Shown one piece after another: positions 29,349-37,380 of a stretch of 64,000 nt of DNA. Position 1 is the stretch's first letter. Each line of letters opens with the position of its first letter. The translations under genes and the position numbers were made by a program. Location: assembly GCF_900496965.1 (NCBI RefSeq), contig NZ_UFQB01000002.1, positions 124,001 to 188,000 of the forward strand, written 5' to 3'. The notes below the pieces were generated by a model, which did no database searches, was not told the DNA's origin, and saw nothing but the letters and a program-made list of their open reading frames with translations. This stretch comes from Achromobacter agilis. GTDB lineage: Bacteria > Pseudomonadota > Gammaproteobacteria > Burkholderiales > Burkholderiaceae_B.

Positions 29349-30172
29349 CAGGCCGCCTCCGTCAGCCGGCGGCGCAGGTCGCCCACGTCGCCTGCGCCCA
29401 GGTAGGCCTGGATCACCTGGGGATCCGCCTGCACCTCGGCGGGCGTGCCGTCGGCGATCACCTGGCCGAAGTTCAGCACCACCACGTGGTCCGACAGATC
29501 CATCACCATGCCCATGTCGTGTTCCACCATCAGCACCGTGACGCCCCATTCGGAGCGCGCGTCCAGGATGAAGCGCGCCATGTCGTCGGTTTCTTCGCGG
29601 TTCATGCCGGCCACGGGTTCGTCCAGCATCAGCACCTTCGGATTCATCGCCAGCGCGCGCGCCAGCTCCACGCGCTTCTGCAGGCCATAAGACAGCGCCG
29701 CCACCGGCGCGTGGCGGATGTGGTCGATCTCCAGGAAGTCGATGATGCGTTCTTCGATGTCGGCGCGCAGCGCCATCTCTTCGCGCCGCGCCCGCCCCAG
29801 GTACAGCAAGGCGTCCAGCACGTTGCTGCGCAAATGGGCATGGCGGCCGAGCTTGATGTTGTCCAGCACGGTCATGCCGCGAAACAGCGCGATGTTCTGG
29901 AAGCTGCGGGCCAGGCCCAGCCTGGCGCGTTCCGGCGCAGCCACGCGCGTGATGTCGCGCCCCAGGAAGCGGATCTGCCCGGCGGCGGGCCTGTAGAAAC
30001 CGGAAATGGTATTGAACAGCGAGGTCTTGCCGGCGCCGTTGGGACCGATGACCGTGGTGATGGATCCGGGCGCTACGCGGAACCCCACATCCGTGAGCGC
30101 CTTGACCCCGCCAAACGCCAGCGTGACTCCATCGACCTCCAGCAAGGGAGGGCTATCGGACTGATCCACCAT
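29348..30172 (-). CDS. livG: Branched-chain-type ABC transporter ATPase (LivG-like)
   Basis: First ATPase subunit, 274 residues. Walker A IGPNGAGKTSLFNTISGFY, a signature region LSYGLQKRVELARAL, Walker B LMLDEPVAGMN and the switch VEHDM are typical of LivG. The ATG at 30172 is chosen for the GGAGA just upstream. The longer frame to 30229 lacks a ribosome site. It is the promoter-proximal gene of the eight-gene unit. Confidence 0.92.
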   Translation of the reverse strand: MVDQSDSPPLLEVDGVTLAFGGVKALTDVGFRVAPGSITTVIGPNGAGKTSLFNTISGFYRPAAGQIRFLGRDITRVAAPERARLGLARSFQNIALFRGMTVLDNIKLGRHAHLRSNVLDALLYLGRARREEMALRADIEERIIDFLEIDHIRHAPVAALSYGLQKRVELARALAMNPKVLMLDEPVAGMNREETDDMARFILDARSEWGVTVLMVEHDMGMVMDLSDHVVVLNFGQVIADGTPAEVQADPQVIQAYLGAGDVGDLRRRLTEAA

Positions 30173-30374
30173 CTGTCTCCTCGCTTTTGCCGCGAAGTTC
30201 TTCGCCGCCGGACCGCGCCAGGGCAACAAGCCGGAGGCGCGGCATAGAGGCTTTTTTTATGGACGTCAGTCTGGCGAACCCGCGAGGCAGGAGATGCAAC
30301 GAACCTGTCTTTACCTACGCCAGTACAGCGCCGGAAAATCGTTCTATGCGTTACGCTAAGCGTGCTTAAAAGAA

Positions 30375-30394
30375 AACCAAGCAAGCGCTCGGTT
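30375..30394. promoter_or_regulatory. Palindromic operator candidate between livG and the divergent hydratase gene
   Basis: AACCAAGCAAGCGCTCGGTT is an inverted repeat (AACC[A/G]AGC arms, 4-base centre, one mismatch). It lies in the 285-bp divergent intergenic region, 64 bases upstream of the hydratase gene and about 200 bases upstream of livG. The size and symmetry suit a TetR dimer pair. The TetR encoded at the far end of the operon is the obvious candidate. Confidence 0.55.
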
Positions 30395-30457
30395 CAGACC
30401 ATAGCATCGCGGTTTTTGGATCGACAGTTGGTATTTACCCGATAACGGAGACACGCC

Positions 30458-31261
30458 ATGACCCCTGGACTTCCAGCCTTCCGAACGCTGCTTCTGGACA
30501 TCGACGGCGCAATCGCGACCGTGACGCTGAACCGCCCCGATGCGTTGAACGCCATCGACGTCGCGATGGCGCAAGACCTGCAACAGGCCGCCCAATGGCT
30601 GGAGGCCCGCAACGATATCCGGGTGGTGCTGCTGCGCGCCGCGGGCAAGGCTTTCTGCGCCGGCGGCGACATCGCCATGTTCGAAGGCGATGCCGGGCAG
30701 GTGCGCGGCACGCTGCTCGATCTGTTCACCCCGCTCAACGATTTCATCGCCCGCATCCCGCGCATGGACAAGGTGTGGCTCGCGCAGGTGCATGGCATCG
30801 CGGCGGGCGCCGGGCTGTCGCTGGTGCTCGCCTGCGACCTGGCCATCGCCGCGGCGGAGTCCCGCTACATGACGGCCTATCTCAAGCTCGGCGCCACGCC
30901 CGACGCCGGAATGACGCACGGGCTGACCCGGGTGCTGGGCGCCCGCCGCGCGCTGGACCTGCTGCTGCGCGCCGACGGCTTCGCCGCTTCGGACGCGCTG
31001 GCCTGGGGCATCGTCACGCGCACGGCGCCCGCCGCCGAACTCGCCGGCGCGACGCTCGCCTATGCGCGCGACATCGCCCTCAACGCGCCGCACGGCATCG
31101 CGGGCGCCAAGGCGCTGCTGCGTTCAGCGGCAAGCGCCACGCTGGAAACCCAGCTGGCCGAGGAAACCGCGCGCTTCCTGGATTCCGCCGCGCGCGCCGA
31201 CTTCGCGGAAGGCGTCAAGGCCTTCCGCGAAAAGCGGCCGCCGCAATTCACCGGCAAGTAA
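30458..31261 (+). CDS. Enoyl-CoA hydratase/isomerase family protein (PaaG-like)
   Basis: Crotonase-fold enzyme of 267 residues acting on acyl-CoA thioesters. The oxyanion-hole segments are [11 protein letters not shown] and [17 protein letters not shown]. At the second catalytic position it has Asp ([11 protein letters not shown]) instead of the hydratase Glu, as in PaaG-type isomerases, so double-bond isomerisation is at least as likely as hydration. It is divergent from the ABC/ligase/thiolase unit and shares the operator region, suggesting a common pathway. Confidence 0.88.
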   Translation: MTPGLPAFRTLLLDIDGAIATVTLNRPDALNAIDVAMAQDLQQAAQWLEARNDIRVVLLRAAGKAFCAGGDIAMFEGDAGQVRGTLLDLFTPLNDFIARIPRMDKVWLAQVHGIAAGAGLSLVLACDLAIAAAESRYMTAYLKLGATPDAGMTHGLTRVLGARRALDLLLRADGFAASDALAWGIVTRTAPAAELAGATLAYARDIALNAPHGIAGAKALLRSAASATLETQLAEETARFLDSAARADFAEGVKAFREKRPPQFTGK

Positions 31262-31263
31262 CC

Positions 31264-32043
31264 CTACCGCGCCGCGGCCTGCCAGTCCGGCGCGCGCTTT
31301 TCCACGAAGGCGCGCAGGCCCTCGCGGGCTTCGGGCGTGGCGGCCGCATTGCAGAACACCTCCACCGCCGTCGCCACGCGGCGCCGGTAGTCATTGTCGT
31401 TGCTGAAGACGAAGGCGCGCCGCCCCATGGCCAGGACCTGCGGCGGCTTGGCCGCCAGGGACCGCGCCAGCCCGCGCGCCTGCTCCAGCAGTTCCGCCTC
31501 CGGCTCCACACGCGCCACCAGGCCCAGGCCCTGCGCTTGCGCGGCATCGAAGGTCCTGCCCGTGAACAGCAGATCGAACGCCCGATGCTTGCCGATGACG
31601 CCCGGCAGATGCACGTAATGGACGGCAGGCAAAACGCCGACGTCGATTTCGGGGTAGCCGAAGGTGGCGGTATCGGCCGCGACGATCATGTCGCAGGACA
31701 CGGCCACCGTCATGCCTCCGCCGCGCACGGCGCCCGACACCACCGCGATCGACGGCTTGCTCAGATTGAACTGTGCGTCGTACAGCTTGACGTACAGCGT
31801 CGAAAGCAACCGGTGGATCCGTGCCGGCGTGCTATCCAGCAGCTTCTTCATGTCCAGGCCGGCGCAGAACCGGCCCGGCAGATCGCTGGCCAGCACCACC
31901 GCGCGCACGCCGGGGTCGGCATCGGCCTGCGCCAGCGCGGCGATCAGTTCGTCCAGCATTTCCACGTCCAGCGCGTTGACCGGCGCGTGGCAGAGATGGA
32001 TTTCCGCGACCTGCTCGCGGACCGCATAACGCAGAAACTTCAT
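31264..32043 (-). CDS. Enoyl-CoA hydratase/isomerase family protein
   Basis: Crotonase-fold protein of 259 residues. CoA-binding and oxyanion segments are GRFCAGLDMKKLL and SGAVRGGGMTVAVSCD. A Glu is present in TFGYPEIDVGVLPAVHY at the first acid position, but the second is not the usual Glu, so the exact reaction is uncertain. It overlaps the CoA-transferase gene by 4 bases and converges with the neighbouring hydratase gene 2 bases away. Confidence 0.87.
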   Translation of the reverse strand: MKFLRYAVREQVAEIHLCHAPVNALDVEMLDELIAALAQADADPGVRAVVLASDLPGRFCAGLDMKKLLDSTPARIHRLLSTLYVKLYDAQFNLSKPSIAVVSGAVRGGGMTVAVSCDMIVAADTATFGYPEIDVGVLPAVHYVHLPGVIGKHRAFDLLFTGRTFDAAQAQGLGLVARVEPEAELLEQARGLARSLAAKPPQVLAMGRRAFVFSNDNDYRRRVATAVEVFCNAAATPEAREGLRAFVEKRAPDWQAAAR

Positions 32044-33269
32044 GCATTTTCTCCTGAAGGGGCATGGACTTGCACGCTGCCGGCGGCGAGCATCGCAGCG
32101 ATCTCCGCGTCGGCATAGCCGAGTTCAGCCAGGATTTCGCGGCTGTGCTCGCCCAACAGGGGCGCCGGCAACGCGGCTTCTCTCGGCTGTCGTCCGAAGC
32201 GCACCGGCAGCCCGACGTTCCGCACCTCGCCCAGCACCGGGTGCCGGCTCTTCACAATCAGGTCGCGCGCGGCGACCTGCGGGTGGGCCAGGGCCTGGTC
32301 CAAGGTATGGATGGCCGAACAGGCAATGCCGGCCGGCTTCAGCGTTTCCAGCCACTGCGCCACGGTCCGTGTCTCCATGCGCGACTGCACCAGGGCCACC
32401 GTCGCGTCGAAATTGCCGACCCGGTCGGCATTGCGCGCAAACTCGGGCGCGTCCACGTAATCCTGCAGGCCCGCCACCGCGCAAAAGCGCTGCCATTGCG
32501 CGTCATTGCCCACGCCGAGCATGATGTCGCCATCCGCCGCGCGAAAGGCCTGGTACGGGCACATCGCCGGATGCCCGGTGCCCATGCGGCGCGGGATCCG
32601 GCCCGTGCGCCAGTAGTTCTGCGCCATGTACGACATCAGGCCCAGCGACGTATCCAGCAGCGAGACGTCCAGGTACTGGCCCTTGCCGGTCTGGCCGCGT
32701 TCCAGCAGCGCCGCGAGAATGCCGCTCAACGCGAACGAACCCGTGCCCAGGTCGACCGGCGAGAAACTGGCGCGCGCGAAATTTCCGTCCGGCTCGCCCA
32801 TAGTGCTGATCATGCCGCTGAAGGCCTGCAGCATGACGTCGTATCCCGGCTCCTCGCCCATCGGCCCTTCCCGGCCATAGCCCGAGATCTCGCAATACAC
32901 AAGCGTTGGATTGATGGCGCTCAGCGTCTCGTAATCCACGCCCAGACGCGCGGCGGTGCGGCCGCCGAAGCCCTGCAGCACCACGTCCGCCTGCGCGGCC
33001 AGCCGGTGCACCACGCCACGCCCTTCGGCCGTTTTCAAATCCACGGCCAGGCTGCGCTTGTTATGGTTGACCGCCAGGAACGTCGCGGACTGGCCCGCGT
33101 CCTGCGGAAGCCAAGCGCGCGTGTCGTCGCCCGTGCCCACCGGTTCGACCTTGATCACCCTGGCGCCCAGTTCGCCCAGGTATTGTCCGCAAAGCGGGCC
33201 GGCCAGCACCTTGCTCAGATCCAGGACCGTGATGTTCTTGAGCGGCGTCATGCGCATGGAGTCGGACAT
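32040..33269 (-). CDS. CaiB/BaiF-type (class III) CoA-transferase
   Basis: Transfers CoA between carboxylic acids. It has 409 residues and the family N-terminus LKNITVLDLSKVLAGPLCGQYLGELGARVIKVE. The catalytic Asp would be near the GRxGPxG-like stretch (GYGREGPMGEEPGYDVMLQA). The ATG at 33269 (MSDSMRMTPL) lies 5 bases after the Bug gene stop. A longer frame would run into that gene. The unit Bug receptor, CoA-transferase and hydratase suggests use of an imported organic acid. Confidence 0.9.
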   Translation of the reverse strand: MSDSMRMTPLKNITVLDLSKVLAGPLCGQYLGELGARVIKVEPVGTGDDTRAWLPQDAGQSATFLAVNHNKRSLAVDLKTAEGRGVVHRLAAQADVVLQGFGGRTAARLGVDYETLSAINPTLVYCEISGYGREGPMGEEPGYDVMLQAFSGMISTMGEPDGNFARASFSPVDLGTGSFALSGILAALLERGQTGKGQYLDVSLLDTSLGLMSYMAQNYWRTGRIPRRMGTGHPAMCPYQAFRAADGDIMLGVGNDAQWQRFCAVAGLQDYVDAPEFARNADRVGNFDATVALVQSRMETRTVAQWLETLKPAGIACSAIHTLDQALAHPQVAARDLIVKSRHPVLGEVRNVGLPVRFGRQPREAALPAPLLGEHSREILAELGYADAEIAAMLAAGSVQVHAPSGENA

Positions 33270-33274
33270 GGCGA

Positions 33275-34246
33275 TTACTCGGCCTTCAGGCCGATGCTGC
33301 CGGCCGCCTCGGTCCATTGGGCGGTCTCGCGCTTGAAGAAGGCGTCCAGTTCGGCCGGCGCCACCTGCAGCGCCTCCGCGCCGCGCTCCTGCATTGCCTG
33401 GCGGTAGGCGTCGCTCGCCACGACCCGCGCGATGGCTTCCCGCAATTTCTGCACCACCTCGGCGGGCGTGCCGGCCGGCACCTGCAATGCAAACCAGAAC
33501 TTGAGGTCCAGGCCGGGATAACCGGCCTCCTTCAGCGTGGGCACGCCGGGCAGCAGCGGCGAACGCTCGGCCGAGGTGATCGCCAGTGCCTTGAGCCTGC
33601 CCCCCTGGACCTGGCCGATGCTGGTGGACATGCTGTCGAACAGGAAATCGACCTGGCCGCCGATCACGTCGGTGACGGCGTTGGCGCTGCCCTTGTAGGC
33701 AACGCCCACCGCCTGGAACTTGGCGAGCTTCTGCAACAGAGCGCCGTAGACGTGCGGCGAGCTGCCGGGTCCGAACGTCGCGTAGCTCAATCCGTTCGCC
33801 GTGCCGCGGCCGCGCTCCACGAGCTCACCCAGCGAGCCGACAGGCGTGCGCTCGGGATTGACCACCAGCAGGTTGGGCATGGCGCCCGTGGTGCCCACGG
33901 GCACGTAGTCCTGCAGGGGATGCATTTTCGCGCCGGGATACATCAGCGGGTTGATGGCCTGCATGCCCACGGTGTTGTGCATCAGCGTATAGCCGTCGGC
34001 CGGCCCGTTCAGCACGCTCTGGTAGCCCACGTTGCCGCTGGCGCCCGGCTTGTTTTGCACGATGACCTGCTGCCCGAGCTCGCGCGCCAGGGGCTCGGCC
34101 ACCAGGCGCGCAATGAAGTCCGTGGGGCCGCCGGCCGAGAACGGCACCAGCAGCGTAATGGGCTTGGAAGGCCAGTTGTCGGCGAATGCCGGGGCGGACA
34201 GGCTGGCTGCCGCGAGGCAGGCGGCCAGGATTTTCTTCAGCGCCAT
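33275..34246 (-). CDS. Bug/TctC-family periplasmic substrate-binding protein
   Basis: Extracytoplasmic receptor of 323 residues, greatly expanded in Bordetella and relatives. The signal peptide is LKKILAACLAAASLSAPAFA, and the mature part starts DNWPSKPITLLVPFSAGGPTDFIAR, the family hallmark with a carboxylate-binding loop. The ATG at 34246 has GGAGA upstream; a longer open frame adds no signal. No TctA/TctB membrane partner lies nearby, as is common for orphan Bug proteins. The ligand is probably a carboxylic acid. Confidence 0.92.
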   Translation of the reverse strand: MALKKILAACLAAASLSAPAFADNWPSKPITLLVPFSAGGPTDFIARLVAEPLARELGQQVIVQNKPGASGNVGYQSVLNGPADGYTLMHNTVGMQAINPLMYPGAKMHPLQDYVPVGTTGAMPNLLVVNPERTPVGSLGELVERGRGTANGLSYATFGPGSSPHVYGALLQKLAKFQAVGVAYKGSANAVTDVIGGQVDFLFDSMSTSIGQVQGGRLKALAITSAERSPLLPGVPTLKEAGYPGLDLKFWFALQVPAGTPAEVVQKLREAIARVVASDAYRQAMQERGAEALQVAPAELDAFFKRETAQWTEAAGSIGLKAE

Positions 34247-34295
34247 GATGTCTCCATAGTCATTGTCATGGGCTGAATTATGCGAAGCCACCGTC

Positions 34296-34321
34296 CATAT
34301 TAGAAATACCGTTTCAATATG
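34296..34321. promoter_or_regulatory. Operator-like dyad between the Bug operon and the lysR gene
   Basis: The dyad is CATATT..GAAA-taccg-TTTC..AATATG, nearly perfect with one bulged base. It sits in the 122-bp divergent promoter region, 48 bases before the lysR start and 50 bases before the Bug start. This position and symmetry fit a LysR recognition site controlling both directions. Confidence 0.6.
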
Positions 34322-34368
34322 CAGGCCATAATAAAATTGTGATATCCCAGCCTGTCCGGAGCCTCTCC

Positions 34369-35331
34369 ATGTCGATGTCCATACGCGCAATGCAGTGCTT
34401 CGTGGCGGTGGTTTCCACCGGATCGATCAGCCGCGCCGCCGAAACGCTGCATGTGGCGCAGCCTGCGCTGAGCCTGCTTATCCGCAACCTGGAGGAAGAC
34501 CTGGGCGTGGTGCTGCTGCATCGCAGCGCCCGGGGCGTCACCCCCACCGCGGCCGGCGCGCGCATGCTGGCGCACGCGCGCGAAATCCTGGGCCGCATCG
34601 ATGCCGCGCGCGCGGACGTGCGCGAAGATCCGAACACGCCGCGCGGAACCGTTTCGCTGGCGATGTCGATGTCGATGGCCAAGCTGCTGACCGTTCCGCT
34701 GCTGCGGTTCAGCCTGGAACACTGGCCGGGCGTCTATCTCAAGATCATCGAATCCAGCACCGGGTACATCCCGGGCTTCGTGAGTTCCGGCCATGCCGAC
34801 CTGGGCCTGACCTTCAGCGACGACGCCTCGGCCGACCTGCGCTTCCAGCATCTGATCGACGAAGAACTGGTGGTGGTTTCGCCGCCCGCAGCAAGGCGCG
34901 CAAGACAGCCCCGGCCCGCGGCGCTGCGCGCCCTGCCCGCCATGAGCCTCGACGCGGTGGCGGAATTGCCGCTAGTGCTGCCGGGCAATCCGCACAGCCT
35001 GCGCCGCCTGCTGGATCAATACCAACAGCGCGAGCGCGTGGCATTCCGCGTCATTGCCGAGGCCAACGCCATTCCGCAGCTGATCGAGCTGGCCCAGGCT
35101 GGCGTCGCGCACACGATCCTGTCGTACGAAGCGGTGCGCCAGGAAGCAGAGCGCGGCGACGTCGTGCTGCACCGTATCGGCAAGCCGCGCATGACGCGGC
35201 CAGTGTTTCTGTGCCGTTCGGATGTGCTGCCGTTGTCGATGGCGGCCTCGGCCGTGGCCGACCAGGTCGGCCGGATCATTGCCGCTTGCGGGCCGGCCGA
35301 AGCGGCGCCTGCACGGCCCCGCGTCAGATGA
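34369..35331 (+). CDS. LysR-family transcriptional regulator
   Basis: Regulator of 320 residues. The N-terminal winged HTH carries AVVSTGSISRAAETLHVAQPALSLLIRNLEEDLGVVLLHR, and a C-terminal effector domain of the periplasmic-binding fold follows. ATG at 34369 is preferred over an upstream GTG because GGAG lies 7 bases before it. It is divergent from the Bug/CoA-transferase/hydratase operon, so it probably controls that operon in response to its substrate. Its 3' end overlaps the next gene (opposite strand) by 8 bases. Confidence 0.9.
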   Translation: MSMSIRAMQCFVAVVSTGSISRAAETLHVAQPALSLLIRNLEEDLGVVLLHRSARGVTPTAAGARMLAHAREILGRIDAARADVREDPNTPRGTVSLAMSMSMAKLLTVPLLRFSLEHWPGVYLKIIESSTGYIPGFVSSGHADLGLTFSDDASADLRFQHLIDEELVVVSPPAARRARQPRPAALRALPAMSLDAVAELPLVLPGNPHSLRRLLDQYQQRERVAFRVIAEANAIPQLIELAQAGVAHTILSYEAVRQEAERGDVVLHRIGKPRMTRPVFLCRSDVLPLSMAASAVADQVGRIIAACGPAEAAPARPRVR

Positions 35332-36208
35332 CGCGCTTCTCCACGGCCTGAGCCCAGCGCCGCGCCACCACGGGCGAGGTCGCGCAGGTGGCCGACTCCG
35401 TCACCACACGGACGGCGCGCTCCAGCAACTGGATATCCGCCTCATGCTGGCGCGCCACGTGCGGATCTTCGAAGAAGATCACGCGCTGGCATTGGTGCTC
35501 CAGCACCAGCTCGGCAATCTGCGCATCGCCGCCCAGCGGGCCGCTCAGGTAGCGGTGTACCCACGGCGTATCCTTGGGCCATCCGCGCGACCACGCCAGA
35601 TCGTTGAGCCGCCCGCCGGTCGTGCCCGTCGCCACGCGCCGCGCAAAGCGCGACAGGACGTCGAAATGCTCGCTCGCGAAGGCCACCATCTCGTCTTTCA
35701 AGGCATCGTGCGCGATCAGCGCCAGGGTCTGGCCGGTGAAGTTGAACAGCCGCGAAGCCGAAGCGTCGGGCGCCAGGCCGGCGTGCACGCGCTCCACTTC
35801 CATCCATTCGATGGCGCCTGCCAGCGTCGAGATGAACGGCCGGCCATGAGTGATGCACTGCCGCTTGAGCGCCAGCGCCTCGGGGAAGATCGAGGAAGGA
35901 TCCACCGGGTCGATCAGGTAGATCGCGCCGTCGAACGGCGCGTTTCCGTCGCGGCCTTCAGTGACCCGGGCCACCAGCTTCATCAGGCCGCCCTCGCGGC
36001 CATAGGGATAGCGGATCAGCCCGCTGTAGCCCTGCAGCATGCCTTCGCGCACGATCGCGTCGTGCGTGCGGCCCACCGTATGCAACTGCACGCCCAGTTC
36101 GCGTATGGTGGACGAGCACGCGCGCAACCAGGTGAACAAGGCGGCGTCGGGAGTTTCGTGGTGGAGCCGGTTGGCGGCCAGGCCAAAACGCAATTGGGCA
36201 GCGGGCAT
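35324..36208 (-). CDS. Tandem-domain methylglyoxal synthase-like protein
   Basis: The 294 residues form two copies of the methylglyoxal synthase fold. The C-terminal half (about 160-290) aligns well with MgsA: LALIAHD, ATGTTG, LSGPLGGDAQ and VIFFEDP. Candidate catalytic residues H167, D228, D248 and H255 are all present. The N-terminal half (about 5-140) keeps the pattern but has AAN instead of AHD and YGREGG instead of GGD, retaining D100 in IDP. One active and one degenerate domain is the simplest reading. MgsA makes methylglyoxal from dihydroxyacetone phosphate and is normally about 150 residues. Confidence 0.75.
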   Translation of the reverse strand: MPAAQLRFGLAANRLHHETPDAALFTWLRACSSTIRELGVQLHTVGRTHDAIVREGMLQGYSGLIRYPYGREGGLMKLVARVTEGRDGNAPFDGAIYLIDPVDPSSIFPEALALKRQCITHGRPFISTLAGAIEWMEVERVHAGLAPDASASRLFNFTGQTLALIAHDALKDEMVAFASEHFDVLSRFARRVATGTTGGRLNDLAWSRGWPKDTPWVHRYLSGPLGGDAQIAELVLEHQCQRVIFFEDPHVARQHEADIQLLERAVRVVTESATCATSPVVARRWAQAVEKRVI

Positions 36209-36806
36209 CTATAGACTCGGGAAGGAGAACGACGGGATCCTTCATGATACCGGGAAAGCGTGGACGGACCAGACCGACGCTGGAGTCAGACACCGACGAA
36301 CCGCGAACGCAAAACCGCGATGCGGACGAAACCCCGCAACCGCAAGACACCACGTAAGCCCCAAAAGGCCGCCTGCGCGGCCGGCCTGGGGCCGGCATCG
36401 CAAGATCGTTCGCGGCGCAACCACCGTCCACCAAAACGCCAAGCACACCGCCCTCCCCGGCGATCGAGGAAGTAACGCCGCCCGAGCCGGCCGCGGCGGG
36501 GGCCTGGGTTGCGCGGGGAGTCGATAAGCCCGAGGGAATCCGAAGGGAGCCGAAGGCGGACGAGGATGACGATGGGGGAGTCCGGAGCGAAGGCTCCGGA
36601 CCGCAATCGTTGACCCGCGCGGCCCAGGCTCCCGCCGTGGCCGGCGGCCCGGGAACTGAATCTGGTGTCAGCCAAGGCACGATCAGGTGTCAGCCCCCCG
36701 GGAGCGCCAGCTTCAGCATGAGCGACCGTCTCGTAAGGGTGTCAGACACTTTTCTCCATGTCCTCGTACGCCATTCTCCGTGTCCCCGCCCCGCCCTGCC
36801 GACGCC
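36209..36806. other. Non-coding repeat-rich interval between the mgs-like gene and iscX
   Basis: About 600 bp with no defensible gene. It is very GC-rich, carries several hairpins (for example around 36358-36395) and contains pieces of the GTGTCTGACAC palindrome family at its ends (36283-36294 and 36739-36749). Several long frames on both strands lack ribosome sites and family signatures. Confidence 0.6.
36283..36749. repeat. Second, degenerate copy of the GTGTCTGACAC element
   Basis: The right arm (about 36685-36749) read on the minus strand starts GTGTCTGACACCCTTACGAG, identical for its first 20 bases to the left arm of the element at 16088. The inner core near 36470-36500 shares AACGCCG.CCGAGCCGGCCGC with the first element. 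The left arm keeps only GAGTCAGACACC. The block is about twice as long as the first copy. Confidence 0.6.
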
Positions 36807-36836
36807 AAAAAAAGCTCCCCGCGGGGAGCTTTTTTT
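36807..36836 (-). terminator. Rho-independent terminator of the isc operon
   Basis: A perfect GCTCCCCGCGGGGAGC palindrome is flanked by seven A and seven T residues. It begins at the iscX stop codon. It would also work for plus-strand transcription. Confidence 0.9.
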
Positions 36837-37033
36837 CAGTCGGCCTCGTCGATCCAGGCCATCTGTATGGCTTCCAGGATTTTCTCACCGCAATGGGCCG
36901 GGTCGTCACTGAAGCCCGGCAAGGCCAGGACCCACTCGCGCAGCTGGATGAAACGCAGCGTCTTGGGGTCAACGTCCGGATACGCATCCGCCAGCGCGGC
37001 GGCAATCTCGTAGGTGTCGGTCCACTTCATCAA
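36836..37033 (-). CDS. iscX: Fe-S cluster assembly protein IscX
   Basis: Small acidic protein of 65 residues that binds IscS and modulates iron delivery and desulfurase activity. It shows the family pattern MKWTDTYEIAAALADAYPDVDP, then RFIQLREWVLALPGF and EKILEAIQMAWIDE. It overlaps fdx by 4 bases and is the last gene of the isc operon, directly followed by a terminator. Confidence 0.94.
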   Translation of the reverse strand: MMKWTDTYEIAAALADAYPDVDPKTLRFIQLREWVLALPGFSDDPAHCGEKILEAIQMAWIDEAD

Positions 37034-37371
37034 TGGCCCTCTTTCGCGTGATTGATGGTGTACTTGGGGATCTCGACCGTCAGGTCGGTGTCCGCCACCA
37101 CCGCCTGGCAGGACAGGCGCGAGGTAGGGGTCAGGCCCCAGGCCTTGTCCAGCAAATCTTCTTCGTCATCGGTGGCGTCTTCCAGCGAAGCATAACCCTG
37201 CTTGACCACGACGTGACAGGTCGTACACGCGCAGGACAGTTCGCATGCGTGCTCGATATCGATATGGTTATCCAGCAGCACGCGGCAGATCGACACGCCC
37301 TTGGGCGCGTCTTCGATCACGGCGCCTTCCGGGCAGTAGTCGGGATGAGGCAATACAGTCAGTTTCGGCAT
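37030..37371 (-). CDS. fdx: ISC-system [2Fe-2S] ferredoxin
   Basis: Electron carrier for cluster assembly, 113 residues. Cluster ligands are C43, C49 and C52 (HACELSCACTTCHVV) plus C88 (SRLSCQAVV), the adrenodoxin-type spacing. C47 is an extra conserved cysteine. It begins 9 bases after the hscA stop and overlaps iscX by 4 bases. Confidence 0.95.
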   Translation of the reverse strand: MPKLTVLPHPDYCPEGAVIEDAPKGVSICRVLLDNHIDIEHACELSCACTTCHVVVKQGYASLEDATDDEEDLLDKAWGLTPTSRLSCQAVVADTDLTVEIPKYTINHAKEGH

Positions 37372-37380
37372 AACGTCTTA

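Noticed and set aside
36039-36680. Several frames of 60-240 codons on both strands in the repeat-rich gap before iscX
   Set aside because: No ribosome sites, no family motifs, and composition dominated by the repeats.
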